Shown here: positions 46,550 through 58,910 of the stretch, in pieces
Numbering within the stretch: the first letter of the stretch is position 1
How the letters are laid out: each line of letters opens with the position of its first letter
NCBI RefSeq assembly: GCF_949987515.2
Contig: NC_082689.1
Location: 105,996,957 to 106,060,956, forward strand
Source: Delphinus delphis
Lineage: Eukaryota; Chordata; Mammalia; Artiodactyla; Delphinidae
Length of the DNA stretch: 64,000 nt
Direction: 5' to 3'
Notes under the pieces: model-generated
The model's database searches: none
The model's input: the letters and a program-made list of their open reading frames with translations, nothing else
Told to the model about the DNA's origin: nothing
Made by a program: the position numbers and the translations under genes

Positions 46550-47490
46550 TAATTCAGTATTCATTGCCATTCGTCTATTTCTTTATGCATTCATACATCT
46601 ATTGTGTGGTAACTATGTCTTTGGTTCTATTGTATGTGCTAGTGACATGCCAGTCAATTAAACCAACAACAACAAAATCATCCCTATTCTTATTTGCTTA
46701 ATCCCTAACCTTGTTCTCTACTGGGGAGAGGGAGAAGAAATAACAATTAGGCAAATAAATAAGTAAACTATATAGTATCTAATATAAGTGATAATTACTA
46801 GGAGAGCAGAGCATCTAAGGAAAGGAATAGAGAGTGCCAGAGGTAGAGGAGTTAATTTTAAATAAGGGAGTCAGAGAGTGATTTGCTAAAATATGACACT
46901 TGGCCTAGACTTTTAAGAGGATGCAAGGGTGGTTATTCCCTGGTTGTCCAGTGGTTATGACTCCATGCTTCCATTGCAGGGGGCACAGGTTCGATCCCTG
47001 GTCCAGGAACTAAGATCCCACAAGCCACATGGCATGGCCAAAAAAAAAAAAAACATGAAGGAGTGAGCCATTCAGGTGTCTGAGAAGATGCATTTGAGTC
47101 ATAGAAAAAATCAAATGCTCCAGCCTTGAGATGGGGTTGGTGGGGGCCTAACCTAAGAACAGCAAGGAAAATGGCATGGTTGGAACAGAGGGAGCTGGGG
47201 AAGCTGAAGATGAATTCAGAGAGGGATTGGGCCAGACATCTAAAAAGCTAATGACTTTGGCTCTATTTCTGTGTGACATGGGAAGAATGGAGGGTGTTGA
47301 GCCGAGGAAGCATGATCTGACAGCTGACATCCTTTAATAAGGTGGTTTGGCTACCCTGTGAAAGCAGACTGCATAGGAGGAAGAACAGCTAGTTGGGGTC
47401 AGGGTGGGGGCAAAGGAAGGACTGAACGGGGGTCAGACTCTGGATACATCACAGATATAGTAGACAGAGAGTGTGAAAGAAAGAACAGTA
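46550..47490 (-). mobile_element. L2 fragment, long, split by a SINE
   Basis: Reverse L2 over about 0.8 kb: TGTGTGGTAACTATGTCTTT, TTCTCTACTGGGGAGAGGG, AATAAATAAGTAAACTATAT, GGGAGTCAGAGAGTGATTTG; then, after the SINE, ATGAAGGAGTGAGCCATTCA, GGGTGTTGAGCCGAGGAAG, CATGATCTGACAGCTGACAT, and CAGACTCTGGATACATCACA near the end. Confidence 0.75.
46929..47053 (+). mobile_element. Short CHR-type SINE in the L2
   Basis: GTTATTCCCTGGTTGTCCAG, GCAGGGGGCACAGGTTCGAT, CCCTGGTCCAGGAACTAAGA, GCCACATGGCATGGCC plus an A tail. Its head is diverged and I see no clear target duplication. Confidence 0.88.
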
Positions 47491-49208
47491 CAAGCCTCAC
47501 CCACTAAAGAACGGGGAAGATGCTGGAAGGAAGAGCTATGTCCTTCTACAGCCCCAGGCTTTCCCAGGAAAACCGTAAGTTCTGCAAAGGCCACCCCAAG
47601 TCTATATCCCACTTATATGGCTAACAGGCCCAGAAAGAAAACATGAGTCTTACGTAGCCAGTGGTCAATAAATACTTCAACAGAAAAGGAACTAACTTTT
47701 GCTTTGACTTCTCTATGTCACCTCAGTATGTTAAACACTTCAGATACATTATTTTATTTAATGTTTGAAGGGTTTTGTGACTTTTTTGTTTTTAAGTAAA
47801 ACTTGAGATTCTGGTCTGCCTACACTTTCCACAGAAATTATCTGTGAGCTCTGGCTTCGGAAGCATATAATGTTATTATTCCAATGCACCCTAGATCTAT
47901 AGAATCAGAATTCCTTCTTTTGAGCCTGAGGAATCTGAATTTTTAACAAGGATGTATGATGACTCTAATACACGCTGAACGTTTAGAATCATTATTCCAA
48001 AGCTGGCTGACTGATTGACAATGGAAAAAGAATAAGGTGATAAAGTAGATACATCTTCCATGGTAACTATAACTGCACTCCACTACTGCTCTGGTTCTAG
48101 CCATTTTGTTTGTATTTCGCATATTTAAATATGGATGTCTGTAGAACATATCTGTCATGGTTCCTTACTTCACCACCAAAAAGTTGTGTCAATATAGGTA
48201 AGTCACAATCTCCCCAAAGAAGGAAGAATAATACCTCCTAGATTTGGTAAGAGGATTATATGTAAAGTGTCCAAACCATACCTCTGTTTACAGCTGAGAA
48301 AAAAAATAGTTGGCTTACCACATAGTATATTCTTCTTGTAAAGGAAAAACAAACTCACAAGTGATATATGTTCTTAACATTATTTTATAATAATCAATGT
48401 TTAATAGACTTTAGTAGCTTCAAAAAATAACCAAAACTTCTGAAAATTTTCAGTGCAACATTTTTTTTTTAAACATCAGAATTAAGTATTAACTGTTGAG
48501 GAAAAAAAAAGAATTCATCATAAAGAAACAGAAGGTAATTATTACATAAAGTAAAAATAGAGGAACTATCTTTAGTTTTGTTCTCTGGCTGCTTTGTGAA
48601 TCACTCCCTGTCTACCACACATCATGCTCACTCATTGTTTGAATTAAAAAACCACAGGCCTATCCTGGCTGCAGATTTAACTCTGCAAACAATCCAGATA
48701 GTTTTGATAACATTAGGAGTTTAATGAAAATCCTTCTAACATGCTCACCTACGGCAGTCTGATATTGGAAGACTGAGTACAGTCTGTGCTTGTAACCTCT
48801 CCTTCTAGATCCAGATGAAGCTTCAACAATGATTGACGTTCTCCCCTGCACATTATAGTTTCCACTCAACAAGACCTTCATTTATTTACTAGAGCAGACT
48901 TTTCTGATTTGTATTCTAAGAGACACTAGTTCCAGACAATGCCCTGAGGTCAAGAGAAATTAGGAAATAGATTTTTCTCTTAGAGTATACCATACACTTT
49001 AGCAAAATAAAGGATCTGATACATCCTGCAGCAAAATTGTTTACCCCATTGTTACCAATCTTACTGTTCCAGGAAACCATTTTTTTTCTCCCAATACTGA
49101 AGTGAAACTGAGTATATTTAAACACACTTGGAAAGCACTATTGTTCTTAGCTTAATTTGTAGGTAACTCTTAGGGCTGGTCTCTGCTCTTTCCCCCTAAG
49201 GGTCCTGG

Positions 49209-49209
<1 letters not shown>
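47491..49209. other. Nothing recognised
   Basis: About 1.7 kb of AT-rich sequence. Small open frames (up to 73 codons) have no recognised motif. Confidence 0.5.

Positions 49210-49275
<66 letters not shown>
49210..49275. repeat. (CA)33 microsatellite
   Basis: An uninterrupted CA dinucleotide run of about 66 bp. Confidence 0.97.
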
Positions 49276-49278
<3 letters not shown>

Positions 49279-49438
49279 GCATGCACACACAACATCCTGA
49301 AACTAAACCAGGAGCTGTTGCTGCTCCTTTGGCCGGACTCTCCCACGGTAGCACTTGAGCCAACTGCTCCAATCTGCTCCAGACGTAGTGTCCATAAAGG
49401 AGTTATATGGTTTCATAGTCATGTGAAGAATTCTTCTC

Positions 49439-49648
49439 GGGCTTCCCTGGTGGCGCAGTGGTTGAGAGTCCGCCTGCCAATGCAGGGGACACGGGTTCGT
49501 GCACCGGTCCGGGAAGATCCCACATGCCGCGGAGCGGCTGGGCCCGTGAGCCAAGGCCGCCGAGCGGGCGCGTCCGGAGCCTGTGCTCCGCAACGGGAGA
49601 GGCCACAACAGTGAGAGGCCCGCGTACCGCAACAAAGAAAAAAAAAAA
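49439..49648 (+). mobile_element. CHR-2-type SINE, well preserved
   Basis: GGGCTTCCCTGGTGGCGCAG through GCGTACCGCAACAAAG to an A tail. It retains many CpG sites (CCGCGGAGCGG, GAGCGGGCGCGTCCGG), which suggests it is among the youngest copies here. The flanks AAGAATTCTTCTC (49426-49438) and AAGAATTCTTTTC (49649-49661) differ at one base. Confidence 0.95.
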
Positions 49649-49661
49649 AAGAATTCTTTTC

Positions 49662-50152
49662 CAATCAATACATTTTTGGCAAATTGTTCTGTTACCACCA
49701 AAGTCGGGGATAAGACAGGTCTTTCCATGTACCTCCCATTTTCTTCTCTTCAGGATATGTTACTATATTGACCCAAAGTGGCCATCAGAGAACTCTGTTT
49801 GCTAGGTTGGAAAAATAAATGTGTTTGACACTGATACACTTCTATTATTCTCTCTTCTGGTTTTTATATACCCAGCTCAGTTTGAGAAGGAGGTGTCTAG
49901 CTATTCCCGGTTCCCTAAATCCCTCTGCTTTGGGGATCTTCTCGGTCATTTTAACTTTACTGGTGTGTCTGTTCTAAAAATTGTCTTCTCCTTTTCCTCT
50001 GTGTCAAATGCTCATTTCTGTGGTAAGGTGCTATAAAGAAATATGCTTGATTAAACTAGTCTGTGTTAAGGTGTGAATGACTCATAATTCATTTGGTGCA
50101 CCAATGGATAGTACATCTTAATGAACACCTTTCGGGCAATGATAGTGAAAGT
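49662..50152. other. Nothing recognised
   Basis: About 490 bp between the SINE and L1-b. Possibly unique DNA. Confidence 0.5.
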
Positions 50153-50168
50153 AAAGAATTTCATGAGA
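50153..50168 (+). repeat. Target site duplication, left copy, of L1-b
   Basis: AAAGAATTTCATGAGA occurs here and again at 56232-56247 immediately after the L1-b tail: 16 bp, exact. It marks the true ends of the insertion. Confidence 0.95.
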
Positions 50169-51727
50169 GAGGACTGGGGCTGGCGGCGTGAACACACCTG
50201 CACGGGGTTAGTGCACCACGGCTAGCCGGGAGGGAGTCTGGGTAAAAGTCTGGACCTGCCAAAGAGGCAAGAGACTATTTCTTCCCTCTTTGTTTCCTGG
50301 TGTGCGAGGAGAGGGGATTAAGAGCACTGCTTAAAGGAGCTCCAGAGACGGGCTCGAGCCGCGGCTAAAAGCACGGACCACAGAGACGAGCATGAGACGC
50401 TAAGGCTGCTGCTGCCGCCACCAACAAGCCTGTGTGCGAGCACAGGTCACTATCCACACCCTTTTCCGGGGAGACTGTGCAGCCCGCCACTGCCAGGGTC
50501 CTGGGATCCAGGAACAACTTCCCCGGGAGAACGCACGGCGCTCCTCAGACTGGGGCAACATACTAATGGCCTCTGCCGCCACAGGCTCGCCCCGCACTCC
50601 GTACCACTCCCACCCCCCGGCCTGAGTGAGCCAGAATACCCGAGTCAGCTGCTCCTTTAACCCCGTCCTGTCTGAGCGAAGAACAGACGCCCTCCGGTGA
50701 CCTACACGCAGAGGCGGGGCCAAATCCAAAGCTGAGCCCCGGGAGCTGTGAGAACAAAGAAGAGAAAGGGAAATCTCTCCCAGCAGCCTCAGGAGCAGCG
50801 GATTAAACCTCCAAAAACAACTTGATGTACCCTGCATCTGTGGAATACATGAATAGACAACGAATCATCGCAAATTGAGGAGGTGGACTTTGATAGCCAG
50901 ATTTATTATTATTCCCCTTTTCCTCTTTTTGTGAGTGTGTATGTGTATGCTTCTGTGTGAGATTTTGTCTGTATAGCTTTGCTTCCACCATTTGTCCTAG
51001 GGTTCTATCTGTCCGTTGTTTTGTTTTTTTTTTCCTTTAAAAAACATTTTTTTCTTAATAATTATTTTTTTATTTTAATAACTTTATTTTATCTTCCTTT
51101 ATTTTATTTTATCTTCTTTCTTTCCTCCCTTCCTTCCTTCCTTCCTCCCTCCCTCCTTTCTTTCTTTCTTACTTTCTTTCTTTCTTTCTTTTTTCCTTTC
51201 TTTCTACTTTTTCTCCCTTTTATTCTGAGCCGTGTGGATGAAAGGCTCTTGGTGCTGCAGCCAGGAGTCAGTGCTGTGCCTCTGAGGTGGGAGAGCCAAC
51301 TTCAGGACACTGGTCCACAAGAGACCTCCCAGCTCCACATAACATCAAACAGCAAAAATCTCCCAGAAATCTCCATCTCAGCACCAGCACCCAGCTTCAC
51401 TCAACGACCAGCAAGCTACAGTGCTGGACACCCTATGCCAAACAACTAGCAAGACAGGAACACAACCCCACCCATTAGCAGAGAGGCTGCCTAAAACCAT
51501 AATAAGTCCACAGACACCCCAAAACACACCACCAGAAGTGGTCCTGCCCACCAGAGAGACAAGATCCAGCCTCATCCACCAGAACACAGGCACTAGTCGC
51601 CTCCACCAGGAAGCCTACACGACCCACTGAACCAACTCTAGCCACTGGGGACAGACACCAAAAACAACGGGAACTATGAACCTGCAGCCTGCAAAAAGGA
51701 GACCCCAAACACAGTAAGATAAGCAAA
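50169..51727 (+). promoter_or_regulatory. L1-b 5' UTR (truncated)
   Basis: A CpG-rich leader at 50170-50800, then an AT- and pyrimidine-rich stretch, then a region ending just before ORF1. The first roughly 490 bp of the full leader are missing, so the internal promoter may be damaged. Confidence 0.7.
51113..51215. repeat. (TTCC)n/(TTTC)n pyrimidine tract in L1-b leader
   Basis: About 100 bp of pyrimidine-only tandem units, the counterpart of the purine tract of L1-a. Confidence 0.9.
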
Positions 51728-52621
51728 ATGAGAAGACAGAAAAACACACAGCAGATGAAGGAGCAAGGTAAAAACTCACCAGATCTAACAAATGAAGAAG
51801 AAATAGGCAGTCTACCTGAAAAAGAATTCAGAATAATGATAGTAAAGATGATCCAAAATCTTGGAAATAGAATACACAAAATGCAAGAAACATTTAGCGA
51901 GGGCCTAGAAGAACTAAAGATGAAACAAGCAACGATGAACAACACAACAAATGAAATTAAAAATACTCTAGATGGGATCAATAGCAGAATAACTGAGGCA
52001 GAAGAACGGATAAGTGACCTGGAAGATAAAATAGTGGAAATAAGTACTGCAGAGAAGAATAAAGAAAAAAGGATGAAAAGAACTGGGGACAGTCTCAGAG
52101 ACCTCTGGGATAACATTAAACACACCAACATTTGAATTATAGGGGATCCAGAAGAAGAAGAGAAAAAGAAAGGGACTGAGAAAATATTTGAAGAGATTAT
52201 AGTTGAAAACTTCCCTAATATGGGAAAGGAAATAGTTAATCAAGTCCAGGAAGCACAGAGAGTCCCATACAGGATAAATACAAGGAGAAATACACCAAGA
52301 CACATATTAATCAAACTGTCAAAAATTAAATACAAAGAAAACATAATAAAAGCAGCAAGGGAAAAGCAACAAATAAAACACAAGGGAAGCCCCATAAGGT
52401 TAACAGCTGATCTTTCAGCAGAAACTCTGCATGCCAGAAGGGACTGGCAGGACATATTAAAAATGATGAAGGACAAAAACCTGCAACCAAAATTACTCTA
52501 CCCAGCAAGGATCTCATTCAGATTTCATGGAGAAATTAAAAACTTTACAGAGAAGCAAAAGCTGAGAAAGTTCAGCACCACCAAACCAGTTTTACAACAC
52601 ATACTAAAGGAACTTCTCTAG
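51728..52621 (+). pseudogene. L1-b ORF1, full length with a single nonsense codon
   Basis: 298 codons in one frame, from ATG 51728 (MRRQKNTQQMKEQGKNSPDL) to TAG 52619-52621 (HILKELL then stop). The only lesion I see is TGA at 52133-52135, where L1-a has an Arg codon (NIRIIGV); a CGA to TGA change is a typical CpG decay. The domain order is N-terminal segment, coiled coil (about residues 45-110), RRM-like domain (about 115-210) and C-terminal RNA-binding domain (QEAQRVPYRINTRRNTPRHI to KELL). The gene is otherwise intact, which argues for recent activity of its source. Confidence 0.93.
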
Positions 52622-52677
52622 GCAAGAAACAGAAGAGAAGGAAAAACTACAATAACCAATCCAAAACAATTAAGAAA

Positions 52678-55600
52678 ATGGGAATAGGAAGATAGATATT
52701 GATAATTACCTTAAATGTAAATGGACTAAATGCTCCCACCAAAAGACACAGATTGGCTGAATGGATACAAAAACAAGACGCATATATATATGCTGTCTAC
52801 AGGATACCCACTTCAGACCTAGAGACACATACAAACTGAAAGTAAGGGGATGGAAAAATATATTCCATGCAAATGGAAACCAAAAGAAAGCTGGAGTAGC
52901 AATTCTCATATCAGACAAAATAGACTTTAAAATAATCAAAGAAGGACACTATATAATGATCAAGGGATTGATCCAAGAAGAAGATATAACAATTGTAAAT
53001 ACTTATGCACCCAACATAGGAGCACCTCAATACATAAGGCAAATACTAACAGCCATAAAAGGAGAAGTCAACCGAAATAAATGAAAAAGAAATGAAGGAA
53101 ATGATAGCAAAGATCAATAAAACTAAAAGCTGGTTCTTTGAGCAGATAGACAAAATTGATAAACCATTAGCCAGACTCATCCAGACAAAAAGGGAGAAGA
53201 CTGAAAGCAATAGAATTTGAAATGAAAAAGGAGAAGTAACAACTGACACTGCAGAAATACAAAAGATCATGAGAGATTACTACAAGCAACTCCATGCCAA
53301 TAAAATGGACAACCTGGAAGAAATAGACTAATTCTTAGAAATGCACAACCTGCGGAGACTGAATCAGGAAGAAATAGAAAATACGAACAGACCAATCACA
53401 AGCACTGAAATTGAAACTGTGATTAAAAATCTTCCAACAAACAAAAGCCCAGGACCACATGGCTTCACAGGAGAATTCTATCAAACATTTAGGGAAGAGC
53501 TAACACCTATCCTTCTCAAACACTTCCAAAATATAGCAGAGGGAGGAACACTCCCAAACTCATTCTACGAGGCCACCATCACCCTGCTACCAAAACCAGA
53601 CAAGGATGTCACAAAGAAAGAAAACTACAGGCCAATATCACTGATGAAGATAGATGCAAAAATCCTCAACAAAATACTAGCAAACAGAATCCAACAGCAC
53701 ATTAAAAGGATCATACACCATGATCAAGTGGGGTTCATTCCAGGAATGCAAGGATTCTTCAATATATCCAAATCAATCAGCGTGATATACCATATTAACA
53801 AATTGAAGGAGAAAAACCATATGATCATCTCAAGAGATGCAGAAAAAGCTTTTGACAAAATTCAACACCCATTTATGATAAAAACCCTGCAGAAAGTAGG
53901 CATAGAGGGAACTTTCCTCAACATAATAAAGGCCATATATGACAAACCCACAGCCAACATCGTCCTCAATGGTGAAAAACTGAAAGCATTTCCACTAAGA
54001 TCAGGAACAAGACAAGGTTGCCCACTCTGACCATTCTTATTCAACCTAGTTTTGGAAGTTTTAGCCACAACAATCAGAGAAGAAAATGAAATAAAAGGAA
54101 TCCAAATCGGAAAAGAGGAAGTAAAGCTGTCACTGTTTGCAGATGACATGATACTCTACATAGAGAATCCTAAAGATGCTACCAGAAAACTACTAGAGCT
54201 AATCAATGAACTTGGTAATGTAGCAGGATACAAAATTAATGCACAGAAATCTCTGGCATTCCTATACGCTAATGATGAAAAATCTGAAAATGAAATCAAG
54301 AAAACACTCCCATTTACTATTGCAACAAAAAGAATAAATTATCTAGGAATAAACCTATCTAAGGAGACAAAAGACCTGTATGCAGAAAATTATAAGACAC
54401 TGATGAAAGAAATGAAAGATGATACAAATAGATGGAGAGATATCCCATGTTCTTGGATTGGAAGAATTAACATTGTGAAAATGACTCTACTACTCAAAGC
54501 AATCTACAGATTCAATGCACTCCCTATCAAACTACCACTGGCATTTTTCACAGAACTAGAATAAAAGTTTCACAATTTGTATGGAAACTCAAAAGACCCT
54601 GAATAGCCAAAGCAATCTTAAGAACGAAAAATGGAGCTGGAGGAATCAGGCTCCTTGACTTCAGACTATACTACAAAACTACAGTAATCAAGACAGTATG
54701 ATTCTGGCACAAAAACAGAAAGATAGATCAAGGGAACAGGATAGAAAGCCCAGAGATAAACCCATGCACATATGGTCACTTTATCTTTGATAAAGGAGGC
54801 AGGAATGTACAGTGGAGAAAGGACAGCCTCTTCTATAAGTGGTGCTGGGAAAAGTGGACAGGTACATGTAAAAGTATGAGATTAGAACACTCCCTAACAG
54901 TATTCACAAAAGTAAGCTCAAAATGGATTAAAGACCTAAATGTAAGGCCAGAAACTATCAAACTCTTAGAGGAAAACATAGACAGAACACTCTATGACAT
55001 AAATCACAGCAAGGTCCTTTTTGACCCACCTCCTAGAGAAATGGAAATAAAAACAAAAATAAACAAATGGGACCTAATGAAACCTCAAAGCTTTTGCACA
55101 GCAACGGAAACCATAAACAAGACCAAAAGACAACCCTCAGAATGGGATCAAATATTTGCAAATGAAGCAAGTGACAAAGGATTAATCTCCAAAATTTATA
55201 AGCAGCTCATGCAGCTCAAAAACAAAAAAACCAAACAACCCAATCCGAAAATGGGCAGAACACCTAAATAGACATTTCTCCAAAGAAGATATACAGATTG
55301 TCAACAAACACATGAAAGAATGCTCAACATCATTAATCATTAGAGAAATGCAAATCAAAACTACAATGAGATATCATCTCACACCAGTCAGAATGGCCAT
55401 CATCAAAAAATCTAGAAACAATAAATGCTGGAGAGGGTGTGGAGAAAAGGGAACACTCTTGCACTGCTGGTGGGAATGTGAATCGGTACAGCCACTATGG
55501 AGAACAGTATGGAGCTTCCTTAAAAAAGTACAAATAGAACTACCATATGACCCAGAAATCCCACTACTGAGCATATACCCTGAGAAAACCATAATTCAAA

Positions 55601-55901
55601 AGAGTCATGTTCCAAAATGTTCATTGCAGCTCTATTTACAATAGCCTGGAGATGGTAACAACCTAAGTGTCCATCATTGGATGAATGGATAAAGAAGATG
55701 TGGCACATATATACAATGGAATATTACTCAGCCATAAAAAGAAACGAAATTGAGCTATTTGTATTGAGGTGGATGGACCTAGAGTCTGTCATACAGAGTA
55801 AAGTAAGTCAGAAAGAGAAAAACAAATACTGTATGCTAACACATATATATATGGATTTAAGGAAAAAAAGTCATGAAGAACCTAGGGGTAAGACAGGATA
55901 A
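52678..55901 (+). pseudogene. L1-b ORF2 with EN-RT junction deletion
   Basis: The expected ATG at 52678-52680 is followed by a stop after four more codons. Endonuclease text then runs to about 53072 (ILISDKIDFKI, YAPNIGAPQYIRQILTAIKG). It jumps directly into the linker (EINEKEMKEMIAKINKTK-like) at about 53075, skipping roughly 0.6 kb that L1-a retains, including the SDH-type end of the endonuclease. The reverse transcriptase is mostly open at 53341-54564: [33 protein letters not shown], then a TGA at 54028-54030, and FADD at 54136-54147. The C-terminal pieces run to EEPRGKTG and a stop at 55901. It cannot encode a working endonuclease. Confidence 0.9.
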
Positions 55902-56231
55902 AGACACAGACCTACTAGAGAATGGACTTGAGGATATGGGGAGAGGGAAGGGTAAGCTGTGACAAAGCGAGAGAGTGGCATGGACATATATACACTACCA
56001 AACGTAAAATAGATAGGTAGTGGGAAGCAGCCGCATAGCACAGGGAGATCAGCTCGGTGCTTTGTGACCGCCTGGAGGGGTGGGATAGGGAGGGTGGGAG
56101 GGAGGGAGATGCAAGAGGGAAGAGATATGGGGACATATGTATAACTGATTCACTTTGTTATAAAGGAGAAACTAAGACACCATTTTAAAGCAATTTTACT
56201 CCAATAAAGATGTAAAAAAAAAGAAAAAGAA

Positions 56232-56247
56232 AAAGAATTTCATGAGA
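56232..56247 (+). repeat. Target site duplication, right copy, of L1-b
   Basis: AAAGAATTTCATGAGA, identical to 50153-50168. Confidence 0.95.
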
Positions 56248-58555
56248 AGGGAGTAGAAAGTACCTGCCTGAAATTTTCTAAAGTGCATAACTGAACTGTG
56301 CTTTTCAAAGTGTTTGTCTTTAGTCCAGGACTTTACAGTGAATACAAAATTTGAGGTAACTTTAAAGAAAAAGGGAGAGAGGAAGAGAGGGAGAGAGAAA
56401 GAGAGCTAAAAGTATTTGCATCCAGAATGATCTCTATAATTTTTTCAATTCTGTTTCATTTTGGCTTCTCATAACTGGCTTTACCAAGAAAAAGACTTCT
56501 GTCAGAAGCGAAAATTAACAATTCCAACAGAGCAGTGAAACTCTAAGAAGTATAGCTATTGGGGAAGCTATACAAAAATAATGAGCTATGAGTTTCAATC
56601 ATTGTCAAGCTAATGCTGCATCCTTATGACAGAAACACTAATCAAGTTTAGAACATCAGGTTCATTTCCAATTTTTTTCTTAAATAACCAAATTAGTCAC
56701 CCGTACAATATTAAATCTCCTGTTTATTATCCATAAAATGTTTTGCTTTATTTGGGGATAGAAATTAATTGCCGAAATTAAACAGAGAGTGACACATAAA
56801 GTTATAACTAGTTTTTCTGTAAATGAATGTCTTAGTATGGCATATTTTTTCCCTTTCTTACGTGGAATTGGCCTTACACACATCATAATTCCTGCAGCAA
56901 ATTCAATTTTGATACTCAAAACAGAAACATTCCTGAGGTTTTATTGTCCTGTATTATCTAGTACAATTTTCTATCTTTCTGAAGATTGAGTTGCTTTGCT
57001 AAAAAAAGGAACCAACTGAATTGGTTATCCTCTTGCTAATTTAGGTGTGAGTGTGCATGTGTATGTTGGATATTTAATGGAGGATCAGAGTTAGACTTGG
57101 GTCAAAGTCAGGACCATGCCTCAACATCACTGAAGCTAAGTCAGGATCTAATTCTCTGGGCTATCGCTGCATGTGCTGGAGATTAAGGGAAAGGAGGGGA
57201 AGTGGATAGCAGAGTAGGAAACTATGTTTTTGTAATGCAGGCTTGGGATAGATGAAGCAGCTGATACAGGGCAGGAGGCCAACTCGCTTCATACAAGGGA
57301 TGTGGTCAAGAGAGGCTGTCCTTTCTGCACTGTTTGCTGGAGGAAGGAGCGTTGGGTAACCCTGCATGCCTGATAGTGGGAGAAGATTGCTGTTCTGAGT
57401 CTCTGCCTAGTGCACCTTTGAAAGTAATGTGAGCAAATGAAAGATATAAATTTACGTTGTATATCTATCAAGAGTTTCCAGATTGCCTCTAAGGCTGTAC
57501 TTCCTGAGAGAGGAAGGCATGGTTAGTCACTAGGAGAATTCCACACCAGCTTTTGTCCCAAGCAACATATTAAATACCAAAGGACTCCTATTTGTTGACT
57601 TGAATGCGTGTATCTGCCATATTGAGCATCTCTCTTGCATGGTATAGGATATGGTGCTGCTCTTGCCTCTTCTTTCTTTTGTTCTTGATGTTTCCTGCCC
57701 CTACCCGATACTCTTTCTTTAGTTACATTAAGGTCACTCTTTAAGCTACAGCCAAGTAGCTGTTTCTGTCCATTCAGGAAATGCTCTGATTCTTCTTAGA
57801 TATTAAGAATTTACTTTGTGAAAATGACAACAATATTTTCTTTATCTCCGAGTGTTTGGAAAGCACAAACTTTTATCCCCAGATATTGCATTTGGTGGCC
57901 AAAATCCTCTGGTTTCTAAACAGTGTTATAGACACTTAGATTCCCAGTGCAGTCAGAGCTGCCACATTCTATTGACAGACTAGAGGGTTGTTCCATTTTA
58001 GATACAGCTTTAATGAACAGCATTATACACCGCCCACTGACCTCATAAAAACATCCAATGTCATCCATCTTTCCTTTTGCAACCTCTAAGCAAGGTTGAT
58101 TGCCATAAGAAGTTCACAGAGAACCCCAGACTATTGGATTATAGTGGGAAATGTCATCCACAATTGGTAACATCATAAAATTGCACTAAAGGCAGCTGGG
58201 CCCCACTGAGCCTCAGCATCCATTTCATTCATCCCCAGTTGGCTTCTGAATACCTCTGGCAGGGGTGATTCACTATCCCCAAACCTGAGATCTTCTCCCC
58301 CTGGTGAGGTAACACTTTACTAGCACCTCCTTAAGACTCCCTAGGTCTTTCTACATAACTTTTTTACATCAAAATGATTTTTCTTATCTATTTTATCTTT
58401 CCTTCAATCCTTCTTTTCTTTCCCCTCCTCTGTTTTTCCTTTATGCTTCATTCCATTTTTAATTTAAATTTAATAAGCATCTATTTTGGCTTTATTAATC
58501 CAGGGATTTAGAATCTGATACAAATTCCCTGCTGTCTCAAAAGAAGTCCTCCTCT
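56248..58555. other. Nothing recognised
   Basis: About 2.3 kb. A GA-rich run lies at 56370-56405. No recognised repeat, exon or convincing frame. Confidence 0.5.
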
Positions 58556-58559
58556 TCTT

Positions 58560-58830
58560 CCTAAAATGAGACTTAAAGACTCAAATCAGGTGAAATTTCT
58601 TCCAAGAAGTGTTCTCTGAGCTCTTTAGGCTAACTTGGTTCTCCCTTTCTGTGCAACTGGAGACCACAGGCTGACCTCTTCCCTTATGCGTCTCCATTGC
58701 AATTGGCATTTACTGTTCTGCTGGATTCACTCACCTGTGATCTCATGGAAGAAAGCATCTGCCTTTGGTCATTCCTATGTTTCTCATAGCATTAGGTACA
58801 AAGCAAGTTCTCGATAATATTTATTGAATC
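58560..58830 (+). mobile_element. Possible L2 3' fragment
   Basis: CAAATCAGGTGAAATTTCTT, GAAGTGTTCTCTGAGCTCTT, TAGCATTAGGTACAAAGCAA and a TATTTATTGAATCACTAA end are arranged like a diverged L2 terminus. Confidence 0.5.
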
Positions 58831-58910
58831 ACTAAAACATACAAAAACAAAATATTTTAGAATTCTCACTATGCTTGTTTATGCTTGACCTGGCTGAATA
58901 TATTATTCCC

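Larger units (their letters stand above)
50169..56231 (+). mobile_element. L1-b: young L1 with exact target duplication
   Basis: About 6.06 kb. It starts inside the 5' UTR, about 490 bp short of the 5' end seen in L1-a, and ends with AATAAAGATG and an A tail interrupted by G (56213-56231). It contains the leader, ORF1 with one nonsense codon, and ORF2 with an internal deletion of roughly 0.6 kb between endonuclease and reverse transcriptase. The 3' UTR includes AGCTCGGTGCTTTGTGACCG, AGGGAGGGTGGGAGGGAGGG and ACTGATTCACTTTGTTATAA. The preserved 16-bp duplications and good coding similarity suggest a fairly recent insertion, although it is 5'-truncated and defective. Confidence 0.96.

Noticed and set aside
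49210..49275. Regular repeats as a CRISPR-like array
   Set aside because: Pure CA dinucleotide run with no spacers; the genome is eukaryotic.
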